NCBI GenBank assembly: GCA_041392165.1
Contig: JAWKMN010000002.1
Span: 372,001 to 436,000 of the forward strand
DNA length: 64,000 nt
Reading direction: 5' to 3'
From: Arenibacter sp041392165
Lineage (GTDB): Bacteria; Bacteroidota; Bacteroidia; Flavobacteriales; Flavobacteriaceae
The notes under the pieces were generated by a model. The model worked only from the letters and a program-made list of their open reading frames with translations. It ran no database searches and had not been told where the DNA came from. Positions 43,307-51,323 of this stretch are shown here, piece after piece (positions within the stretch are counted from its first letter, which is position 1; the number at the start of each line of letters is the position of its first letter). The position numbers were made by a program, and so were the translations under genes.

Positions 43307-44389
43307 TTAAAGCTTTTTTGCGCCATTCCCAATTTGATCGCAAATATACTGTCCGTTTTCACAATATGCAACTAACTCATTATTAATAAATTGGTAAACT
43401 TCTTCCTTTTCGTTTTCAGGATATAGCAGGTGTACATTTGCCCCTGCGTCCAGTGTAAAACAGACATGGGTCTTGGATGCGGCCCTGAAGGCCCATATTT
43501 TATTGATGATCTCCAGGGTATTGGGTTTCATTAAAATAAAATAGGGCATGCTTGTCATCATCATGGCGTGCAAGGTGAGGGCTTCACTTTCTACGATTTT
43601 TATAAACTCCAGTAGATCCCCCTCTTCAAAAACCCTTTTTAATTTGGTCAGATTTTTATGCGCTTGGTCGAACCGTTGGTTCGCAAAGTTATGATCGCGC
43701 ATTAAATTATGGCCAAGGCTACTACTCACTTGTTTGGATCCTTTGTCCACCAAAAGGATGGTATCCTGATAGTTGTTAAAAACAGGGTGTACCTTGTAGG
43801 GGTACTTGATGGCATAGAGATCCGAACTCATTTGGGTGTCCCTATGTGCCCCCCATTGCATGATGTCCCCTTCAATGCTACGGCAGGCACTCCCGGATCC
43901 CAAACGTGCTAAAAAGGAAGCTTTTCGTTTAAAAAAATAGGGTTCCATATCGGGGTTTAGCTCTCTTTCCAGCTCCATGAGGCACAGGGCCAGGGCAGAC
44001 ATGCCACTGGCCGATGAGGCAATACCGCTGCTGTGGGGAAAGGAGTTGGAGGTTTCAATGGTAAAATGATAGGCCTTTAAAAAGGGCAAATAGGGCTCGG
44101 CCCTTTTAAAAAAGGTACTTATTTTAGGTTTAAAATCTTCTTTGGGGCTGCCGTCGAAAAGAAGGTCGAAGGAAAAGTCCGGCGCCTTATTTGTTAATTT
44201 TTTATAACCAATCGTTGTTGTGGTGGCACAGTGTTCCAGGGTAAAACTGATGGAAGGGTTTGCGGGAAGCTGATGTTCCTTTTTCCCCCAGTATTTTATC
44301 AGGGCAATATTACTGGGCGATTTATATGTAACTTTTCCTTCTGTCTTGTTGGTGGTATAAGTAGAAGGGATAAAGTCTTTATCGGTCAT
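43307..44389 (-). CDS. mvaD: Diphosphomevalonate decarboxylase
   Basis: The enzyme gives isopentenyl diphosphate from mevalonate diphosphate. It has 360 residues with the conserved SNIALIKYWGKK (about 26-37), PHSSGIASSASGMSALAL (GHMP P-loop, about 117-134), SGSACRSI, and the catalytic Asp region FTLDAGANVHLLYP. It lies first in the run, divergent from tspO. Confidence 0.94.
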   Translation of the reverse strand: MTDKDFIPSTYTTNKTEGKVTYKSPSNIALIKYWGKKEHQLPANPSISFTLEHCATTTTIGYKKLTNKAPDFSFDLLFDGSPKEDFKPKISTFFKRAEPYLPFLKAYHFTIETSNSFPHSSGIASSASGMSALALCLMELERELNPDMEPYFFKRKASFLARLGSGSACRSIEGDIMQWGAHRDTQMSSDLYAIKYPYKVHPVFNNYQDTILLVDKGSKQVSSSLGHNLMRDHNFANQRFDQAHKNLTKLKRVFEEGDLLEFIKIVESEALTLHAMMMTSMPYFILMKPNTLEIINKIWAFRAASKTHVCFTLDAGANVHLLYPENEKEEVYQFINNELVAYCENGQYICDQIGNGAKKL

Positions 44390-44483
44390 ATTGGAAACAA
44401 TTTGTGCAAAGATAGTTTTTAAGTGGTTTTACAGTAGATTCTGTTAAAATAAATTGTTAATTTAGGGTGTAAACAACCAAGCC

Positions 44484-44957
44484 TTGAAAAAGCAACTTAC
44501 CTATATAGCAATTTCAGTCGCCGTGTGCCTTACTATTGGATTTTTATCCAGTTTTGCTACACAATCTTCGGTAAATGATTGGTATTTGGAATTGAACAAG
44601 CCGGGTTTTAATCCCCCAAATTGGATTTTTGCCCCCGTCTGGACGGTACTTTATATAATGATGGGAGTGGCCGCCGGTATTGTTTGGGCCAAAGGGTTTT
44701 ATCATATTTGGGTAAAAACGGCCTTGTACCATTTCGGAATCCAGTTGCTGTTCAATGCTCTTTGGAGTATAGTTTTCTTTGGATTTAAGAATCCTTTCGC
44801 TGCCCTGCTTATTATTCTTACACTATTGGTACTCCTTATATTTACCATAAAATGGTTTAAAGTGGTAAGCAGGACGGCCGCCTATTTGTTGATCCCCTAC
44901 CTGCTTTGGGTATGTTTTGCCACGGCGCTTAACTATAAGATATGGGAATTGAATTAA
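44484..44957 (+). CDS. tspO: TspO/MBR family protein
   Basis: A 157-residue protein with five membrane helices. PGFNPPNWIFAPVWTVLYIMMGVA is the TspO signature, and QLLFNALWSIVFFG is typical of TM4. The family binds tetrapyrroles and sterols and responds to stress; its direct role is debated. The start is TTG (44484), with no upstream in-frame ATG. It lies divergent from the mevalonate genes. Confidence 0.9.
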   Translation: MKKQLTYIAISVAVCLTIGFLSSFATQSSVNDWYLELNKPGFNPPNWIFAPVWTVLYIMMGVAAGIVWAKGFYHIWVKTALYHFGIQLLFNALWSIVFFGFKNPFAALLIILTLLVLLIFTIKWFKVVSRTAAYLLIPYLLWVCFATALNYKIWELN

Positions 44958-45057
44958 TATTTTTCCTTAAATAGATGGGGTTGACTTATTAATTTTTCAA
45001 ATTTAGTGTCCATATTTTGTTATCTTGACACCCATTATTAAAAAATACCCTATCCTT

Positions 45058-46557
45058 ATGGAAAAATATATACTGGCGCTGGACCAAGGTACAACGAGTT
45101 CCCGTTCCGTTGTTTTTGATAAAAAAGGTAATATCGTATCAGTGTCCCAAAAGGAATTTACACAGTATTTTCCGAAACCGGGATGGGTAGAGCACGATCC
45201 CTTGGAAATTTGGTCTTCCCAGGTTAGTACGGCTGCCGAGGCCACTACCAAAAAGGGGATTTACGGAGCGGATATAGCGGCTATCGGGATTACAAACCAA
45301 AGGGAAACGGTAGTTGTGTGGGACAGAAATACCGGAAAGCCCGTGTACAATGCCATTGTTTGGCAGGATAAGAGGACTTCCAACTATTGCGATGAATTAA
45401 AGCACCAGGGGAAATCCCAAATGATCAGGGAAAAAACGGGTTTGGTGATCGATTCCTATTTTTCGGGTACAAAAGTAAAATGGATATTGGACAATGTGGA
45501 AGGGGCCAGAAAAAGGGCAGATGCCGGCGACCTGATTATGGGAACCATAGATTCTTGGCTCATTTGGAACATGACCAAGGGAGAACTGCACATCACCGAT
45601 GTTACGAATGCCTCAAGAACCTTGCTTTATAATATAAATACTTTGGAATGGGACGAGGAACTGCTGGAGCTTTTTGACATCCCCAAGAGCATGCTGCCAC
45701 AGGTAAAACAGTCCAGTGAACTATACGGCAATACCAATCCCAATTTTTTTGCAAGTAAAATACCTATTGCCGGAATCGCAGGCGATCAACAGGCGGCACT
45801 ATTTGGACAAATGTGCACTAGGGCCGGAATGGTTAAAAATACTTATGGTACCGGTTGTTTTATGTTAATGAACATTGGGGAAAAACCCATTGTTTCCGAG
45901 AATAACCTTCTAACTACGGTGGCCTGGTGCATTAACGGAAAAACCCAATATGCCCTGGAAGGAAGCATTTTTATTGCCGGTGCCGTTGTACAATGGTTGA
46001 GGGATGGCTTGAAAATTATAAAGAAGTCCGAAGACATAGAAAAGCTGGCCGGTTCCGTAGACGGTGCGGAAGGGGTTTATTTAGTGCCCGCTTTTGCAGG
46101 TCTGGGTGCGCCCTACTGGAACCAACATGCCAAGGGTAGTATTTTTGGACTTACCAGAGGCAGTACGGACGCCCATATCGCCAGGGCAGCTTTGGAATCC
46201 ATAGCATTTCAGACCATGGATGTCCTGAAGGCAATGGAAGCGGATTCTAAAATTTCTATAAAGGAATTAAGGGTTGATGGAGGAGCTACGGTGAATAATT
46301 TGTTGATGCAGTTTCAGTCCGATGTGCTGAACACTTCCACGGTACGGCCAAAAGTAATAGAGACTACGGTAATGGGAGCAGCCTATTTGGCCGGTTTGGC
46401 GGTCGGATTCTGGGAAAGTCTGGAGGAGATCCAGGAAATTTGGCAAGTAGATGCCAATTTTGAACCTACCAAGGAAAGAAAAGAAATAGAACAAAATATT
46501 AAAGGCTGGTATAGGGCCATTGATGCTGTGGAATATTGGTCCAAGCTAAACGATTAA
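45058..46557 (+). CDS. glpK: Glycerol kinase
   Basis: The enzyme phosphorylates glycerol to glycerol-3-phosphate. It has 499 residues from ATG 45058; the open frame starts 11 codons earlier. It shows the FGGY-kinase motif LALDQGTTSSRSVVFD (6-21), ITNQRETVVVWD, GTIDSWLIW, GIAGDQQAALFGQ, and the FGGY signature LRVDGGATVNNLLMQFQSDVL. GlpF follows 18 bases downstream, so uptake and trapping of glycerol are coupled. No GlpD is seen in the window. Confidence 0.96.
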   Translation: MEKYILALDQGTTSSRSVVFDKKGNIVSVSQKEFTQYFPKPGWVEHDPLEIWSSQVSTAAEATTKKGIYGADIAAIGITNQRETVVVWDRNTGKPVYNAIVWQDKRTSNYCDELKHQGKSQMIREKTGLVIDSYFSGTKVKWILDNVEGARKRADAGDLIMGTIDSWLIWNMTKGELHITDVTNASRTLLYNINTLEWDEELLELFDIPKSMLPQVKQSSELYGNTNPNFFASKIPIAGIAGDQQAALFGQMCTRAGMVKNTYGTGCFMLMNIGEKPIVSENNLLTTVAWCINGKTQYALEGSIFIAGAVVQWLRDGLKIIKKSEDIEKLAGSVDGAEGVYLVPAFAGLGAPYWNQHAKGSIFGLTRGSTDAHIARAALESIAFQTMDVLKAMEADSKISIKELRVDGGATVNNLLMQFQSDVLNTSTVRPKVIETTVMGAAYLAGLAVGFWESLEEIQEIWQVDANFEPTKERKEIEQNIKGWYRAIDAVEYWSKLND

Positions 46558-46575
46558 ATATAAAACCAACCAAGT

Positions 46576-47304
46576 ATGACTCCATTTATTGCTGAAATTA
46601 TCGGCACTTTTTTCCTGATCCTTTTAGGGGGCGGGGTTGTTGCCAATGTAATCCTGAACAAAACAAAATCCAATGATTCGGGTTGGATGGTCATTACCAC
46701 GGCATGGGGGCTGGCAGTATACATTGGGGTAGCGGTTGCCGCACCCTATAGCGGGGCACATTTAAATCCGGCCGTGAGTATAGGTCTTGCCGTGGCAGAA
46801 AGATTTGAATGGGCTTTGGTTCCCACATATGTGCTGGGGCAATTTATAGGGGCCATGTTGGGCGCTTTGTTGGTCTGGCTTGTATATAAGGACCATTTTG
46901 ATGCTACTGATGACCAGGATACCAAGAAGGCCGTGTTCTGTACCGCTCCCGCCATTCGGAATCCGATTTCCAATTTATTAAGTGAGGTAGTGGGTACTTT
47001 TACCTTGGTTTTTGTGGTACTTTATTTTACGGATGCTACTATAACCAATACGGAAACGGTCATTGGATTAGGGTCCCTGGGGGCCCTTCCCGTAGCATTT
47101 TTGGTGTGGGGAATTGGGCTTTCCCTAGGAGGTACCACAGGTTACGCCATAAATCCTGCCAGGGATCTTGGGCCACGAATAATTCATGCTATAATGCCCA
47201 TTAAGGGCAAGGGGGGCAGTGACTGGGGCTATGCATGGATTCCCATTGTTGGTCCGGTTATTGGGGCAATATTGGCCGCTCTGCTGATGTTATTTTTGAG
47301 TTAG
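46576..47304 (+). CDS. glpF: Glycerol facilitator (aquaglyceroporin)
   Basis: A 242-residue MIP channel with six helices, HLNPAVSIG (about 62-70) and AINPARDLGPR (about 194-204). The Asp after the second NPAR (NPARD) and the longer loop before it are the aquaglyceroporin signature. That contrasts with the aquaporin at 33949. It forms an operon with glpK. Confidence 0.95.
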   Translation: MTPFIAEIIGTFFLILLGGGVVANVILNKTKSNDSGWMVITTAWGLAVYIGVAVAAPYSGAHLNPAVSIGLAVAERFEWALVPTYVLGQFIGAMLGALLVWLVYKDHFDATDDQDTKKAVFCTAPAIRNPISNLLSEVVGTFTLVFVVLYFTDATITNTETVIGLGSLGALPVAFLVWGIGLSLGGTTGYAINPARDLGPRIIHAIMPIKGKGGSDWGYAWIPIVGPVIGAILAALLMLFLS

Positions 47305-47313
47305 CCTTTCCTG

Positions 47314-48600
47314 TTAAGGTTGGGCAATTGCCCGGGCGGCAATATAGGCCCCTGTCCAGGCATTTTGAAAGTTGAATCCGCCCGTAATGGCATCTACGTT
47401 TATCACTTCCCCGGCAAAATAGAGCTTGGGGAGAATTTTACTTTCATAGGTCTTAAAATCTATTTCTTTTAGGTCTACCCCTCCGGCAGTGACAAATTCT
47501 TCCTTAAACGTGCTTTTTCCATCTACCCTGAACCTGGAACCTGTTAATTGCTCTGCCAAATTTTGTAGTTGAATTTTGGAAATATCCGCCCATTTATCGG
47601 TATCTGAAATCTGGGCAGCCTTTACCAAGCTGCCCCACAACCGTTTTGGCAGCTCAAAGGCTTTGGTGCGCAGTATCGTTTTCTTTCCTTCAACTTCCTT
47701 TATTTGGTGAAGCTGCCTTAGCAATCCTTCCTCATGATAGTCGGGAAGCCAGTTTACCTTAATGGAAAACCTATAGTCCAGTTCGTTCAATATCCGTGCC
47801 CCCCATGCGGATAACCTTAATATGCCGGGACAGCTCATTCCCCAGTGGGTAATTAAAAGGGCGCCTTCGGATTCCAGATCGGAGGCCTGGACGGCATATT
47901 TCTTTAAGATGGCCTTAAATTTTCTGTTGTTGACCTTGGGGGGAATTATCCTTATCCTGGCATTGGTACTTACCCCTTGTATACCGGATATTCTTTCATC
48001 TTTAATATTAAAGGTGAAAAGTGAAGGCACAGGGGTTATTATAGTATGCCCCATTTGCTTTAACAATTCCCATATTTTAGGATTACTGCCGGTAGCTACC
48101 AATATTTTTTTGGCTTTATAGGTGTTGCGAATGGTTGTGATAGCCCAGACGTAATCATTTTTTTCTGTGTTTTCCTTCAGGGTTGTAATCCCAACGACGG
48201 AACTATTTTTAAGAACTTTAATTCCCAGGCGTTCCGTTTCCTGAAGAAAGCAATCTATTATGGTTTGGGATGAATTGGTAGCGGGAAACATTCGGCCATC
48301 CGCTTCAATATTTAGTGGTATGCCCCTTTTTTGAAAGAAGGCCATGGTATCTCCACTACAATAGGTATGGAATGGTCCAACAAGTTCCCGCTCCCCCCTG
48401 GGATAATTTTTGGAAATTTCCCTGGGATCAAATTCGGCATGGGCCACGTTGCAACGCCCCCCGCCCGAAACCTTTACCTTGGTAAGCACCTCCTTGCCAC
48501 GTTCCACGATGGCTATTTTTAATTTGGGATTTTGTTCTGCCATATGTATGGCGCCAAAGAAACCGGCGGCCCCCCCTCCTAAAACTATTACATCGAACAT
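47314..48600 (-). CDS. HI0933/BaiN-like flavoprotein
   Basis: A 428-residue NAD(P)/FAD-dependent oxidoreductase. The N-terminal FAD motif VIVLGGGAAGFFGAIHMAE (about 4-22) is followed by KVKVSGGGRCNVAH, the family mark. An inserted domain (about 200-345) and LYFAGEVINVDAITGGFNFQNAWTGA at the C-terminus follow. Family members are linked to rRNA modification (RdsA) or bile-acid reduction (BaiN). The function here is unassigned. It overlaps the GDPD gene by one base. Confidence 0.88.
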   Translation of the reverse strand: MFDVIVLGGGAAGFFGAIHMAEQNPKLKIAIVERGKEVLTKVKVSGGGRCNVAHAEFDPREISKNYPRGERELVGPFHTYCSGDTMAFFQKRGIPLNIEADGRMFPATNSSQTIIDCFLQETERLGIKVLKNSSVVGITTLKENTEKNDYVWAITTIRNTYKAKKILVATGSNPKIWELLKQMGHTIITPVPSLFTFNIKDERISGIQGVSTNARIRIIPPKVNNRKFKAILKKYAVQASDLESEGALLITHWGMSCPGILRLSAWGARILNELDYRFSIKVNWLPDYHEEGLLRQLHQIKEVEGKKTILRTKAFELPKRLWGSLVKAAQISDTDKWADISKIQLQNLAEQLTGSRFRVDGKSTFKEEFVTAGGVDLKEIDFKTYESKILPKLYFAGEVINVDAITGGFNFQNAWTGAYIAARAIAQP

Positions 48601-49349
48601 TAATTGATGCGTTCCGGATAATCGGTAATAATGCCATCCACTCCCAATTTCTCTATGGCATCAATTTCTTCAGGTTCATTTACCGTCCATGGATAAATTT
48701 TGAATCCGGCTTCTTTTATGGCGTTCACGTTTTCCAAGGTGAGATCCTTATAATAAGGATTGATGGCCGCGGCATTTAGATCATGGGCAACATCCAAGGC
48801 TTTCAACGGATCGCCACTTATAAGGATGGCGATCGGGACTTCGGCGTTCAGCGTACGCATTGTCTTGAGTTCGTCCCATTTAAAACTGGAAATTATAAAT
48901 TTGTCCATGGACCAGCCCTTTTCCTTTATGTAGTAGTTTATTATAAAATTAACCCTGTCAGCAGTATTGAGCCTTTGAGTTCTATATTTAACTGTACTTT
49001 TATCTATTAGGTTCAGGACATCCTGTAGGGTGGGTATTTTGTGATTGCCTACCAAGGTTAATTTCTGCAGGTCCTCAAAATTATAATCTTCAATATTTCC
49101 AACACTGTCCGTAAGTTTTTCCACCTTTTTATCGTGAAAGACTACGGTTTCGCCACTCTTTATTTTAAAGACATCTATTTCTATCATGTCCGCACCAAGA
49201 TCCATTGCTTTTTGTATAGATGCCAAAGTGTTTTCCGTTTCATGCCCCATGGCACCTCTATGGCCAATTACCAAGGGTTTATTCATATTGTCACAACTTA
49301 TAATTAATAGAAACAGGAAGAAAGATCCAACTAAAGATGATGATTTCAT
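48600..49349 (-). CDS. Glycerophosphodiester phosphodiesterase lipoprotein with altered catalytic motif
   Basis: A 249-residue GDPD with lipobox LIISC (about 15-19). Motifs include IGHRGAMGHETENT, MIEIDV, VVFHDKK, SSFKWDEL, PWTVNEPEEI and GVDGIITDYP, all in one open frame. Between TV and NTADRV, where GDPDs have the metal-binding NIELKG, this frame reads KYRTQRL. The neighbouring frame of the same DNA encodes NIELKGS. An extra base at 48987-48989 and a missing base at 48967-48968 would create exactly this swap. The protein is therefore probably inactive, or the sequence has two close errors. Confidence 0.8.
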   Translation of the reverse strand: MKSSSLVGSFFLFLLIISCDNMNKPLVIGHRGAMGHETENTLASIQKAMDLGADMIEIDVFKIKSGETVVFHDKKVEKLTDSVGNIEDYNFEDLQKLTLVGNHKIPTLQDVLNLIDKSTVKYRTQRLNTADRVNFIINYYIKEKGWSMDKFIISSFKWDELKTMRTLNAEVPIAILISGDPLKALDVAHDLNAAAINPYYKDLTLENVNAIKEAGFKIYPWTVNEPEEIDAIEKLGVDGIITDYPERIN

Positions 49350-49358
49350 AATGTAATG

Positions 49359-51152
49359 CTATAAATTTAAACTTAAAATTAAGGATTCCAAGGGTTGTAT
49401 ATCTATTCTGATATGGCCAATTTCGTTTTTTACCATTAGGGATAATTCCTTTTCCCTGAACAACTCATCCTTCACTAGGAAGGTGTTGTCCTGTAGCCCC
49501 CATTCATTAACAATTTCCTTCGGCAGCTTTAGATCGAAGCCAAAAGCCTGATTTTCATCAAAATTAGAAATAATTATGAGTTTTTCAAGTTCGGACCACC
49601 TAACAAAGGATAAAATGCGATGATTATAATATTCCGTATGATCTTTGTTATAAAAATGAATATCCTTATACTTCCCCATTAATGCACTACTAGTTATGGT
49701 GAAATTGAGCAAGTTCCTGTAAAATGATCTTAATTCTTTTTCTTTTGGGGATAATTGTCCTCCGTCATATTTTTTGTTGTTCACCCAGCGTTGAAAATGG
49801 GACACTCCAACATAATCGAAGATAGAGGTTCTACTTGGGGATCCAAATCCCGGGCTTTCGGCGGCCGGTTCCCCTACTTCCTGTCCGAAATAGATCATGG
49901 TGGGCGAGGTGCTTATGGTGGCGGAAACCACCATGCCGGGTTTGGCTTTTTCTGCATTCCCCAAAAATTCGGGACAGGCAATGCGCTGCTCGTCATGATT
50001 CTCCAGAAAATGTAGCATTTGGTGTTCAATATCCATGAGTCCGCTTTGTAGAACCGGTATATGGTCTGTCCACCCATGCCCCTGCATAATGTGCTTTAAG
50101 GAGTCATAAAACAATACCTTGTCATAGAGATAGTCCATTTTTCCTTTAAAGATATACTCCCTGTAAAGGTCTGGATTATAGACTTCCGCCATTAAAAATG
50201 CCTCCGGGTTTTTCATTTTTATGGACGAATTCATGAAGCTCCAGAATTCTATGGGAACCATTTCCGCCATATCATAGCGAAACCCATCCACTCCTACATC
50301 CAGCCAGAAAAGGGCAATATCCCTAAATTTTATCCAGGAGTTTGGAACCTCCTTGTTTTTCCAAAATTCAAAATGTTCAGAAAAGTGTTTATGGCCAAAA
50401 TCATCTGGCAACGTGTCAAAATCCCTATGTCCGTCCGGACCAATCCCATAGTTAATTTTTACGGTCTCGTACCAATCATTAAAATCGGGTTTCGATAAAC
50501 GGGATCCATTTCCAGTCCATTTTGCAGGCGATTCCGTGAACCTGTCATCGGCCATGTGGTTTTTTTCCCCTCCCAAAGGAAGGTAGCCGTTCGGCCAATC
50601 AGGCACAGAAAATGATTCCCCCGGATTGTAATAAAAATTATTGTCCTTGGCGTAGACTACATTGGTATTGTCGTTGGTCCCAAAATCTACCACCCCTTTG
50701 GGGTTGTTCCTACCTTCGTATTTTCTGGCAATATGGTTGGGGACTATATCTATGATCACTTTTAGACCCGCATTATGGCTCCTGGCCAAGAGGTCCTTGA
50801 ATTCTAAATTTCTATTATTGGGATTATTGGCCAAATCTGGGTTTACGCTGTAATAATCCTTTACGGCATATGGCGAACCTGCCCTGCCCTTAACAATATC
50901 CGGATCGTCATTGGAAATGTTGTAAGCGGTATAATCCCTTATAAGGGCATGATGGGGTATACCCGTATACCAAATATGGGTTACTCCCAGATCCTTGATT
51001 TCTTTTAAGGCCTTTTGCGTAAAGTCGCTGAATTTGCCTACCCCATTTTCCTCTATGGTCCCCCATGGTTTATTGGTGGTATTGGTATTCCCAAACAATC
51101 TGGTGAATACTTGATAAACTACTGCTTTTCCAATTTTGGTGGCCTTTTTCAT
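49359..51152 (-). CDS. GH13 alpha-amylase family glycosidase
   Basis: A 597-residue enzyme without a signal peptide, so probably cytoplasmic. The GH13 regions are: I VIIDIVPNHIA (about 134-144), II GVDGFRYDMAE with the nucleophile Asp (about 312), III LMAEVYNP with the acid/base Glu (about 343), and IV FLENHDEQRI with the third Asp. A C-terminal beta domain follows. Substrates are probably maltodextrins taken into the cell. It lies downstream of the GH65 phosphorylase, with a 171-base gap that contains an inverted repeat. Confidence 0.9.
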   Translation of the reverse strand: MKKATKIGKAVVYQVFTRLFGNTNTTNKPWGTIEENGVGKFSDFTQKALKEIKDLGVTHIWYTGIPHHALIRDYTAYNISNDDPDIVKGRAGSPYAVKDYYSVNPDLANNPNNRNLEFKDLLARSHNAGLKVIIDIVPNHIARKYEGRNNPKGVVDFGTNDNTNVVYAKDNNFYYNPGESFSVPDWPNGYLPLGGEKNHMADDRFTESPAKWTGNGSRLSKPDFNDWYETVKINYGIGPDGHRDFDTLPDDFGHKHFSEHFEFWKNKEVPNSWIKFRDIALFWLDVGVDGFRYDMAEMVPIEFWSFMNSSIKMKNPEAFLMAEVYNPDLYREYIFKGKMDYLYDKVLFYDSLKHIMQGHGWTDHIPVLQSGLMDIEHQMLHFLENHDEQRIACPEFLGNAEKAKPGMVVSATISTSPTMIYFGQEVGEPAAESPGFGSPSRTSIFDYVGVSHFQRWVNNKKYDGGQLSPKEKELRSFYRNLLNFTITSSALMGKYKDIHFYNKDHTEYYNHRILSFVRWSELEKLIIISNFDENQAFGFDLKLPKEIVNEWGLQDNTFLVKDELFREKELSLMVKNEIGHIRIDIQPLESLILSLNL

Positions 51153-51215
51153 TTTGTGCTTTCTTTTCGGAACAAAAGGTCCAACTTTGTGTTGTTAGGC
51201 TTTTCAGTACAATAA

Positions 51216-51242
51216 TGACACTTGTTTTTGGAATTAGTGTCA
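51216..51242. promoter_or_regulatory. Inverted repeat between the GH65 and GH13 genes
   Basis: TGACACT (51216-51222) and AGTGTCA (51236-51242) are perfect inverted arms with a 13-base loop. They lie 64 bases before the GH13 ATG, in minus-strand terms. It could be an operator or a processing hairpin. Confidence 0.35.
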
Positions 51243-51323
51243 ATTTTTGTAAAAAAATTATTGGGACGATTTTTTTCCTATACTATATTGAAGCTTTTTC
51301 AAAACCATCCCAATTATATATTT

